The translations under genes and the position numbers were made by a program. The notes beneath the pieces were generated by a model, which was given only the letters and a program-made list of their open reading frames with translations, had not been told where the DNA came from and ran no database searches. This document shows positions 20,401-28,900 of a stretch of DNA of 64,000 nucleotides, in pieces (positions within the stretch are counted from its first letter, which is position 1; each line of letters opens with the position of its first letter). The stretch is from Notospermus geniculatus. Its lineage: Eukaryota; Nemertea; Pilidiophora; Heteronemertea; Lineidae. The stretch covers positions 96,215-160,214 of the forward strand of contig NMRB01000719.1 in NCBI GenBank assembly GCA_002633025.1. Direction: 5' to 3'.

Positions 20401-22725
20401 TTTTTAGACTTTGACAAGCGTGGCTTCGATTGAGGATTTGGTATTTTGAAATCGCCATTCGCATCCCTTCGTCCGGCAACAAATTTAATCTTTCCCGGTT
20501 TGAAATGAAACACAGCAAACTTCTTGTCTTTTTTCCCTTCGTCTGAACTCTCACTCCCTTTGGAAGGTTCTTCTTGACGATGGCGTGAAGAACCCTGTGG
20601 ACTTATCGGTCTTGTTTTATCTTCCTGCAGATCAACNTCGGCACAGTAGTACCTTTCCCCGAGGAAGCGCAAATATCGTTCGGAAATTCGCCTTCACTGG
20701 GCATGCTCACATTCCCCGAGAGAAATGCCAGAAAATTCCTCGGGGAAGATTTCCGAACATGCTAATCGCGATCACATTAATTCAAGAGATGGAAGCAACC
20801 ATTTTTATTACCCACAATCATCAAGCTGAAACCACCACTAGAGTTCGACATGTACGGCATTTTGGTTCCCGAAAAGCTAAGGGAGACCAGTTGTCCTAAA
20901 CGGTTTATGTAAAACGGTTTCGAAACGGCTACTGCAATGTAAACACAGCAATAGGCTAATGTGAACGGGAAGCGTTTTAGTTACAAAACGGTTTAAGTAA
21001 AACGGTTTCGAAACCGTTTCTGCAATGTGAACACAGCATTAAACACATTCCACATTGAAGCGGAATAAGCATTCCGCCACAAGAGTCTGAAAGCGGGACC
21101 TCAGTCATGTGTCAGTTTCCTGAATCATGTCAAGTACATGACACAGACACAAGACAGATTATTTAGCTACTGGAAAAATATGCTGCTGAAATTTGATTTA
21201 CAGTGTATCCAATATTTAACAAAATTCTTGTGTGAAAATAAGGAAACTTATTCCGACAAACAGATGAATTCCTCTGAAGAGCATTATTCATGATTGTTTT
21301 ATTAGCATTACTTGCCTTTGAAGTGCATTTTTGAGTGTCTCAGGTGACATTTCAACTTTGTCCGGATCCAACGATGAACGACTTGCATCAATTGAAACTG
21401 AATTTCGAGTTGATCGGTCCCATCTGCAGGTGCCAATCCCTTGACCAACAAGGTTACCGACAAAGTTACCGATCCTTGAGAACAGCTCTTCAATTTGAGC
21501 AAGTTTATTCTGAAAAAAGGATGGAGTTTACAATGTATGTGCCATGCAAACTACTGGGGGAAGAATGAAGACATCTGTGGTGACTTTTTACGCAAAGGCA
21601 AATTGGTGCCTTCAGGGAAATAACATAATCTCCTAGATTATCAGGGTTTCCACCAGGAAATATTGCGAGGGGGGCTCCAAAGGTACCTAGGCCCGCGAAG
21701 CGGGCCCGGGGGGAGCTCGAGGGGAGGTGTCCCCCCTCGACCAAATTTTTTTTGCCATTTTGAACCTGAAAATACGCGATTTCCAAGCACTTCCAGCGAC
21801 ATGAACGGCCTTTGCACATCACACTTGGTGAAAAACTGGAAATTTTAAATCACTACTCTGCAAAGTTGATGGGGCGCTCAGCCCCCCTTGATGAACTTGA
21901 GGAGGGGCCCGAGCCCCCCGCCCCCCCCCCTCTGGCGGAAACCCTGATTATATTTTACTCAGGGAATTGACCACTTCATTAAATCAATAGATTTTATGCT
22001 CACCTCAAGTCTCTTTTGGACCTCCTCTTCAATTTCAGCATTTTTAAGCTCAGCTACGTGGCTGAGTGCATTATACTTTATCTGCAATGCCTGTTTCTCA
22101 TGATTTAATTCAAGAATGATATTATTGGCATGGTTGAGTTCTTGTTTGTACTGTTGGAGTGACTTGGCCAAGGCCCGATTGTTCGCCCTGAGGGTCTGGC
22201 GCTGAATAGAAATGGCACCACCTGTAACACAGAAATGATAATTACCACCAGACAAATTCACTGACTATACACAGGAACATTGATTTTGAAATTAAAATCT
22301 TTCTATTCTCATTGACATTGAAAACTGAGTACACATAAATGGATGGACAATTCCCAAGGAACGTGTCTGCTACTGGAAACTGGACAGAATTAGCAGCACT
22401 GGAGAAACACGGAATATCGCAACAACAAAGGAAGGAGGCAGATGAATAAAGCTCAGAACACAGTCTTACCGGCACCACTTCTATTCAATTTACATCGAAC
22501 ACGCCTTGTTTTTTTACGAATCCCACTGAGGTTTAATCTGTCATTTGAATTCCTACTTCCAGGCCCTGGGCATGCTGGGGTGAAGCAGTTTTTATCCTGA
22601 AAATAAGTACGATAGTTATAGTTTATTTTCTGTCTCGTTCTCTTAAAAAACGAAATGCTATCCATCCTCCTCCTCATGCAGCAGTGAGTCACACTCACAG
22701 CCTGGTAGTTGGTTCTTTTCTTCAT
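17362..22725 (-). CDS. SGO1: Shugoshin copy B, nearly complete gene
   Basis: Eight exons can be joined with matching phases on both sides of the assembly break (N at 20,637). The order is a 9-codon start exon, a basic segment, a coiled coil, a linker exon, the large disordered exon, and three C-terminal exons. The coiled coil has RANNRALAKSLQQYKQEL and then NIILEL, aligning with the PP2A-binding helix of vertebrate SGO1, including its key Asn in NN. The penultimate exon has KRPRRNRGTVSYKEQNLNK, joined to KMRQG, the conserved SGO basic motif that reads H2A phosphorylated by Bub1. It should act at centromeres in mitosis and meiosis to shield cohesin. About 230 codons and one exon seen in copy A are missing at the break. 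Full length would be near 1,350 residues, longer than vertebrate SGO1. The start is the weakest point: it rests on an ATG in a very short exon. Confidence 0.85.
17598..17669 (-). CDS. SGO1: Shugoshin copy B, SGO-motif exon
   Basis: This 72-base exon lies between TATTTCAG and AACAA|GTGAGT. It encodes EELPAKRPRRNRGTVSYKEQ and then NLNK. The SYKEQ and preceding basic cluster match the SGO C-terminal signature. This exon makes the gene identification firm. Confidence 0.9.
17856..17992 (-). CDS. SGO1: Shugoshin copy B, exon after the large exon
   Basis: This 137-base exon encodes VEQESPIIRKNKRYVMTRAP, then LADLEMNSPGVVVKERQSVE. It enters in phase 0 after CCATCAG and leaves at AACAG|GTGAGA in phase 2, fitting both neighbours. 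Confidence 0.8.
18054..18168. mobile_element. MITE at the left edge of copy B
   Basis: Inverted ends CATATTCATAAAACCTTGCT and AGCAAAGTTTTATGAATATG. This is the uninterrupted form of the element at 829-1235, and lies in the intron just 3' of the large exon. Confidence 0.85.
18225..20636 (-). CDS. SGO1: Shugoshin copy B, large exon (5' part missing)
   Basis: The exon is open for 2,412 bases from the N at 20,637 to the donor CAT|GTAAGT. Positions about 19,320-19,965 hold five tandem units of about 42 residues, each with a D-E-Y-P start, SSLKPA, RRQTVT and an acidic run. Downstream are Lys/Glu-rich segments with no domain I recognise. The break at 20,637 removes the stretch homologous to copy A 2659-3338. 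Confidence 0.8.
20637..21042. other. Assembly join and foreign segment in copy B
   Basis: A single N at 20,637 is followed by about 400 bases with no counterpart in copy A, ending in AAACGGTTTCGAAACCGTTT-type inverted words that look like the end of a DNA transposon. Homology with copy A resumes at about 21,043 (A: about 3613). About 950 bases of copy A sequence, including one exon, are missing. Confidence 0.7.
21316..21509 (-). CDS. SGO1: Shugoshin copy B, exon after the coiled coil (GC donor)
   Basis: It encodes NKLAQIEELFSRIGNFVGNL and then a Ser/Arg/Asp-rich stretch ending LKNALQ. The donor is CAAAG|GCAAGT, as in copy A. It is 194 bases, phase 0 to phase 2. It carries a short tandem duplication (VGN block) absent from copy A. 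Confidence 0.8.
21642..21946. mobile_element. CAGGGTTTCC element inserted only in copy B
   Basis: The ends are CAGGGTTTCCACC and inverted GGCGGAAACCCTG, flanked by ATTAT. Copy A reads GGATTATACATG at the same point. The interior is G/C-rich with runs of G and C. CAGGG ends suggest a hAT-like MITE of 305 bp. Confidence 0.85.
22004..22221 (-). CDS. SGO1: Shugoshin copy B, coiled-coil exon
   Basis: This 218-base exon, phase 1 to phase 0, lies between GTTACAG and GAG|GTGAGC. It encodes a heptad-like helix from SIQRQTLRANNRAL through QELNHANNIILELN to EVQKRLE. The NN pair and the IILEL spacing match the vertebrate shugoshin PP2A-binding coil. Copy A keeps only the last 26 codons. Confidence 0.88.
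22470..22596 (-). CDS. SGO1: Shugoshin copy B, exon 2
   Basis: It begins after a strong TATTTTCAG acceptor with DKNCFTPACPGPGSRNSNDR, becomes basic (IRKKTRRVRCKLNRS), and ends GCCG|GTAAGA in phase 1, joining the coiled-coil exon. The open frame also runs upstream without a stop, so a start without an intron (ATG at 22,665) is an alternative. Confidence 0.7.
22699..22725 (-). CDS. SGO1: Shugoshin copy B, putative start exon
   Basis: ATG begins MKKRTNYQA, followed by GCT|GTGAGTGTG, a good donor in phase 0 that fits exon 2 about 100 bases away. In copy A the donor is present but the sequence diverges just upstream and has no ATG in frame. Confidence 0.5.
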
Positions 22726-22739
22726 TCAGTCAAGCACTG

Positions 22740-23107
22740 ACAGCACAGCCTAGCCACATAGCAGGCTAGGCCTAAGGCCTACATGTAGGCCTACCGGTAG
22801 GCCCTATGACATGTACCGGTACGATCATATGATGATGATGGCGACGCCTCTCTCGCTGGTGACGACCGACCGGTGTTCTTACAACCATGGCTCCCTATAG
22901 GCCTACATGTAGTATAGGGTAAGAAGTCTGGCTCCTCGGCAGTTGACCTCTCTACCCTGGCCCTACCGTACCGGTAGGTAGGCTCCCCTACCCAGCTACC
23001 CTCATGACCCTAGTAGCCTACTTTGGACAGTTACCGGTAGGCCTAGGCCTAAACATGCTGAAGTTCTGCCATGCCAGTGGTCCGTAAGTTCCTGTCATGA
23101 TGCCTTT
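22740..23107. other. TAGGCCTA-rich upstream sequence
   Basis: Short palindromes (TAGGCCTA, ACATGT, ACCGGT) recur many times. No gene. This is probably the 5' untranslated or upstream region of shugoshin copy B. Confidence 0.5.
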
Positions 23108-24308
23108 GGTCGCGTGTCACAAATAGGGCACCCAATGGGTGAGGTCAAATATTTGGATTAAGCTAAAACTGAGATAATCGGGGTTTTATCCCACTTGGTA
23201 GGTTTTAATCTGAACTCCTAAAACCTGTCTCAGATTAAGACTTCATTAAAACCTGGATAAAACCTGGACTAAAACTTCGTTAAAACCTGCGGTTCATGAA
23301 ATCTGTTCTTGGCTTTCATTCAGTCAAAGATGTCTCTGAATTGGCCCTCTAGTATAGGCAGGTGTACTGTTAAAGTTTTCAGCTCTTTGGAGTGCTACAG
23401 CTTGTAACTGGGATGGCAAACATAGCTGCAACCTTAATCCAAACATTTGACCTCTGCAGGTTTTAGTCTGGTTTTAGCCCCTAGGGACTAAAACTTCACC
23501 CAATTCATTTTCCATTAAAATTTTTAAAACTTCGGCTTCCTGCTGGGATTAACGAAGTTTTAACTCGAGAAGTTTTAATACTCATGTTTTAAAACTTTCT
23601 TAAGACAGTTTTAAGCGGGTTTTAAGATAAAACTTGGTGGGAGGTCAAATATTGGTTTTAGTCTAAAACTTTCTTAAGACTTGGCATTAAAACCTGACTA
23701 AGCCGAATATTTGACCTCACCCAATGTGTCACCAGGTCAAAATTATCAATTTTTCAATAATTACTCTGTTGATGAAGCATGTTAATCCTCATCAAAAACC
23801 ATCAATAAAATAACTCTATTGTTTTTAATTAATGAGAGACATTTGATGGCGGTTGTGAGAACTTAAAACAGAAAACTGGGGAAAGAAAAGTGAATTGCAG
23901 TTATAGTTGCTCCCCCTCCGACTGCTCCCCCTCCGATCCCCCACTCACCACTGACTTCATAATGATTTACTTGAATCAATGAATGCATCTGTAGTCCTTC
24001 AGTGTGATGGTGATGCAAGCAGATTGGATCTATTACTATTTTAAAGCTAGGGGGGCTAGTATAGTAGCCCTACTAGGCCCTAGGGCAGGTCTACCTCATT
24101 CAGTAAATTAAATAGCAGCCCCACCACTCATTAGGCCTAGCCTAGGCCTAGGAACGTTAGGCCTAGGAACGTTAGGCCTAGGCCTAGGCCTAGGGCCTAG
24201 GCCTAATTGTGGAGAAAATCAAAATTGAAATCCGAAAAAAAATCTCAAGGGATGAGGGAGACAATCCCCCATAGGCCTATTTGGGTGCCCTATTTGTGAC
24301 ACGCGACC
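23108..24308. mobile_element. 1.2 kb TIR element, copy B only
   Basis: The ends GGTCGCGTGTCACAAATAGG and its inverse near 24,280-24,308 match over about 27 bases. The element holds a nested second insertion and (TAGGCC)n-type repeats near 24,130-24,210. No transposase frame. No convincing target duplication. Confidence 0.8.
23137..23722. mobile_element. 586 bp nested TIR element with AAT duplication
   Basis: GGGTGAGGTCAAATATT on the left is inverted as AATATTTGACCTCACCC on the right, with AAT on both outer sides. The interior has many TTAAAACC/GGTTTTAA words, so it can fold extensively. Confidence 0.82.
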
Positions 24309-24459
24309 CTCTCACTCTCAGTCATCTCTGTCATGTCTGTGTGTAGGCCTAGGCCTAGGTCTACTAGCAGTATGCATATACACTGTACACGCACTGCAGT
24401 GCATTGTCAGGCCTACTAAATCATGTAGGCCTAAATGCCCAGGCAGGCCCAGCCAGCCA

Positions 24460-24987
24460 TGTCTACGACTTTTGGCCCATTTCTTGCCAGATTGTTAATG
24501 TGATCGCGTGATTTAGCAGACAGAAACTTAAGGTAGTCATTGCCTATTTACATTTGTTTCAGAATCCATGAGAACTATGCGATAACTTCAGAAAACAGAA
24601 GAAAACATCACTACACGACATGCACGAGGATCACGTTTCCAGCTGGTTTCTTCGAATTTACCGCATCTCACGCGATTGGCCGAGAGCGAGATCACATTGT
24701 CAGTCACGTGATCTAGAAGGAAGATGGCAGCTTTCACTTGCGTTCAGAAGTCTCAATTTTGTCAAATAAAACATTCGTTATTGAGCAAATAAAACCGATT
24801 TAATGTTGAGATTAGCAATAAACTGATAAATAAAACTTTATACCATAACTTGAACGTTTGTTTGCAAAGACGAGATTAGTCGTTTTGAATTATTTGACAT
24901 TTGAAATGGGACGCTGACGGACCGCAACGCGGCGGGCATGGGCGGTGTAAGAGGAGTGAGTATCCCCTGAATACAATGTTCGAGGTT
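24460..24987. promoter_or_regulatory. Conserved putative promoter, copy B
   Basis: Counterpart of 6230-6753, with the same CACGTG, GATTGG and AAGATGGC motifs in the same order. It ends at a single N (24,988), after which the sequence differs from copy A until about 25,256. Confidence 0.45.
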
Positions 24988-25451
24988 NTGGAATTGCTCA
25001 TATCACGCAAGCACTAGGGAAAAGACACCTGCTGGCCCGCTGCATCATGTTCTCTATTAAATTAACCAATTGATACCAAATAAATATTTTCCTTATTTAA
25101 ACACGCCTTATTCCTTCCATTCATACAGATCCTCATTTCATGCTTCCCTCTCAATGCTCTGCAATGTAGGGACCATCAAATTTGCTGCCAAGCAAATTTC
25201 AAAGTTCTAGTTATATGTTGACTTGTCTTGAGTTGACTGATGTGAAGTAGGCTACCCCCTGTTCAATGTATGTCATGATTACCCTCGAAGCAAGAAGGTA
25301 AAAAGATCATTTGTTCTCCTCCATCTATAGCCTATCCCCCTCACCTGGTGTCCGAATCAAGTGATGTACTATTTCTTGGCTCTGATATTTCATCCCTGTC
25401 TATTTCCAGTGATTTCTTTGTTGCAGACTGCCTCTGGATTGTGTAATTCAG

Positions 25452-26005
25452 ACAGACAAACGATGATGAGTGTCAGAAAGTCGTCAAATCTGCTCTCAAG
25501 TTGGGAATCGCCTACATTGACACAGCTCCATGGTATGGGCATGGAAAGTAAGAAAAAATCCTTGGCAAGGTAAGAAATTGTAGTACCGGTAATAATCCTC
25601 TTTATCCATCGGCAGCGTGGGGGAGGCGGTTTCAGAACTTCCTTTCTAATCTTTATTTTTGCCAAGCGACGTCCACGAGGAATGAGAGGAACAAAGGGCT
25701 TGTCTTTTTCGATCAATCGGTATCGTGGCACCCACATCAAATGACAAATGTCAAATAGTATAGGACATTCAGCATTGACACTGATGGTGCAGAGGTAAAT
25801 CATAATTCCCTCTTCTCGCATGCTTTTTCTCTCCTTCAGGCTGTGAAGAAAACACCAAGAAAGGCCCATTTCGTTGCCACAAAAGTTGGAAAGTACAAGC
25901 GGGAGGTTGAAAAACATGTTGGATTTCCTCAGCAAAATGGATCATAAAAGTGTGATGAAAGCCTAGCAAACTTGGGCTTGCTGCATGTTGACATTATACG
26001 GGTGT
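25452..26005 (+). pseudogene. Aldo-keto reductase pseudogene fragment, copy B
   Basis: The two exons (25,452-25,569 and from 25,840) match those of copy A, with the same Asp, Tyr and Lys catalytic positions and the same TAA after GHGK. Here VGKYKREVEK is intact, but an extra base shifts the frame before MLDF, and a lost T (AAAGTGTGATG) breaks it again in the VDES segment. Different frameshifts on a shared stop show that inactivation came before the copies separated. Confidence 0.75.
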
Positions 26006-27148
26006 GAAACATGAAAACAAGTTAGGAGTCAATGTTGGATTATGAGAAGGCTGTTCTTGGTGGAATCAATGGAAGGTAAAGCCATTTAGAATTAAAATGA
26101 CTTAAGTTAACAAAAAGTAACTGCATGAAGCTCAATTTGGTGTCAAATATGCAAGATTGCCACTCATTATGAACAGATTGTATTCACCACCCAGTACCCA
26201 TTTCTTGTCCTTGCTGAACTCAAGCATATAAAACTCGACTTGATAACTGTGGATGATATGTGTGGTAATGGTTTCCCTTGCTGACTGAGGAAGGTCACCC
26301 AGACGTTCTAACATTTGTCTTATCTAACTGCATGATAAGATTCCTAACATTGTGACCCTCACCAGTTGGGTATCATATGTGTAGATGAAACAGCCCCACC
26401 ACTTAACAATGCATGTTCTTTTATTGCACCAGGATTTTCAACCCATTGAGAAGCAAACATTGGGAAGGTCGTGAGGTGAAGGAGTGCAGGAGAGCAATGA
26501 GAGCTGGGCGGAAAGTCGTGATGCCTCCTTGGTCGTGGGATGGAATAGAGATCACTTTGATAATTAGTAGTATACCAAGTAGTAGCAGTAGTCGTCTCAC
26601 ATCCATCCTTCATGATCAGGTGTACCAGAGGAATGTTTGTAGTATTTTTTATAGTGTAAAGAAATTTCCCTTCATCTGATACATTCATCCATCCAAAATT
26701 CATGTGTCTTGGAGATGTGATTGATGAGAATCAAACATGATGCCGTATCCTCCCTTGCTGTTGATGTCAGTATTTTACCTTGAGGTCAGTGTATGTTGTG
26801 CTTACTTTCCCTTGAAGAAGTGAAGGCCTTCGTGATATTCTTAAAGTGATAAAGCCATTTTCAGTTCTCTCTTGAGAATCCTGAAGATCCCAAATTGCCA
26901 GACAGTCAGTTTACATGAACATACTCTTTATTTTTTCACATGCTGTACTCTTTAGGAGGACCATATTTACAGAATTTCATTGATGCTACTTCATATGAAG
27001 CCATTCAGAGAAATAAATATTTGATCTTTGTTCATTTTCTTTTGTTCCAGTTTCATTTCTTTTAATTTCCTTTTGTTTGTTTTGTTACACAAAAAAATAG
27101 ACAACAATGTACATACTAATTATATTAAATTTTAATAAGCATCATCAA
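26006..27148. other. Non-coding end of copy B
   Basis: It matches copy A 9483-14,538 once A's four insertions (10,116-12,008, 12,111-13,078, 13,186-13,581 and 13,880-14,497) are removed. Homology ends after AATAAGCATCA. No gene seen. Confidence 0.7.
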
Positions 27149-27299
27149 TAACCTAATATATACATAGCTCTAAATCAAAATGATACATTCATGTACATAG
27201 TATTTATGCTGATAGCATTCCATTTTAGTCATCTTTTCCAGCCGAAATGCTTGCTAACTCCCTTCAAAGTGTCGGTCGTGTCACGAGGCTTCGAGTTGT

Positions 27300-28060
27300 A
27301 CCGAACTTCTCTAGTCGAGGCCTCTAGTTGTGTCAAGCCTTCACCAGTCAAGGCCTCTGGTTGTGACAAGCATTCACCAATCAAGGCGGCCTCTGGTTGT
27401 GTCATGCATTCACCAATCAAGGCCTCTGGTTGTGACAAGCATTCACCAATCAAGGCGGCCTCTGGTTGTGTCAAGCATTCACCAGTCAAGGCCTCTGGTT
27501 GTGACAAGCATTCACCAATCAAGGCGGCCTCTGGTTGTGACAAGCATTCACCAGTGAAGGCTTCTGGTTGTGACAAGCATTTGCCAATCAAGGCCTCAGG
27601 TTTTGCCAAGCAGTCTACAGCCAAGGCCTCGGGTTCTGCCAAGCAGTCTCCAGGCAAGGCCTCGGCATCTGTCAAGCAGTCTCCAGCCAAGGCCTCAGGT
27701 TCTGCCAAGCAGTCTCCAGACTGAGACAAGGCCTTAGCATCTGTCAATCAGTCTCCAACCAAGGCCTCAGTTCTGCCGGTTAGTCTGCAGACACTGGGCC
27801 TCAGGTTCTGTGAGTTTCCAGCCAAGGCCTCAGCATCTGTCATTGTCACGCAGTCTCCAGCCAAGGCCTCGGGTTCTGCCAATCAGTCTCCAGCCAAGGC
27901 CTCGGGTTCTGTTAGCCAGGCTCTTGGTCAGAAGCATTCTCAACAAATTACCACTAGGTTACACTATGTCAAACAGTCTCCAGCTAAGGCCTCAGTTTCT
28001 GTCAAGCAGTCTCTAGACAAGGCCTTGTTTCCGTATGCGGAACCAACACCGAAGGTGGGT
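27300..28060 (+). repeat. Coding-like minisatellite, 33+36 bp units
   Basis: Units of 33 and 36 bases alternate (69 bp higher-order unit), turning more uniform 33-base downstream. On the plus strand they read SGCDKHSPIKA and then SGSAKQSPAKA, a Lys/Ser/Pro/Ala pattern like linker-histone tails. The frame from ATG 27,191 runs 177 codons to a TGA at 27,722, then stays open in the same frame for about 128 codons to 28,109. An AATAAA lies at about 28,341. The minus strand is also open, as CLSQPEALIGE repeats. Unit lengths are multiples of three, so open frames are expected without selection. Whether it is a gene is undecided. Confidence 0.55.
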
Positions 28061-28431
28061 CAGAAGTACTGTTACCAATGGTCTTCCATTGGTAGGCGTC
28101 AAATGTTATAAAGACTTCAGAATCAAATGATTTGGCGTCACTGTCCTTAAGAATGCATCATGTACACTGTAACTCTTATAAGGCTTTGTCTATAGAACCT
28201 TCTGCCAGTTGTGCTTGGTTGGTAGAAAGTTTGTGAAGTGGCGCCAGTTTCTGCCCTTCCTCCCCTGTGCAAAATGCCCATCAGAGAAGTTCACATGACC
28301 ACTGCACTCATCTTATGGAAAATCGGGCATTTCAATCGGAATAAAAATGATCAGCTGCCCCTCGTACTGCTGATCAGGAACTAAATTTTGGATCCTAAAA
28401 AATGAGACAAAATCTCCTGAAGAATAATATA

Positions 28432-28900
28432 CTAACATGAAGAAAACCATCTACATAAACATGCCAGCAATATTAAACTGAGCATATGACTAGAAGTAAT
28501 GATGTATATAGAAAGTCCACCTCCACTTCGACCATATACTGTCTCTTTCGTCAATTCCGACTTGACACTATTTTTTCCATGATTCTTATCTGTTGGTTTA
28601 GTCACAATGGTGTATGCTGCCTCTTTAGATGATGATGTAGTACTAGTACCACTGGTACTAGGACTAGTTGGATTAAATGTTGGTAAAACTAACGGTGGTA
28701 TGTTGCAGTTTTTCTCAATGTCTTTCTGAATGTCTGTGATTGGTGGACAGTATCCTTTGTCTAGTTTATGATCGCAGGTACAGTCCGTGTCCACACGGAG
28801 GAGCGCATTGATGAGTCCAGCACAGATTTGGTCATCGTCCACAGCACATGTTGTCACATTCAAAGCCTTTATGTCGCAGTAGACATCAATTCGCCGATTG
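28432..28900 (-). CDS. Exon 5, end of module 2, stalk and hydrophobic tail
   Basis: It enters after TGTTTCAAG. It encodes NRRIDVYCDIKALNVTTC, then five more Cys, a stalk rich in Ser, Thr and Pro (about residues 235-285), and a hydrophobic end. TAG stop at 28,432. Confidence 0.82.

Noticed and set aside
22621-22665. Alternative shugoshin start at ATG 22,665 with no first intron
   Set aside because: The frame is open in copy B, but a strong acceptor precedes exon 2, and copy A has a 7-T run that would break this frame. The short start exon with a GTGAGT donor fits better, though it is not proven.
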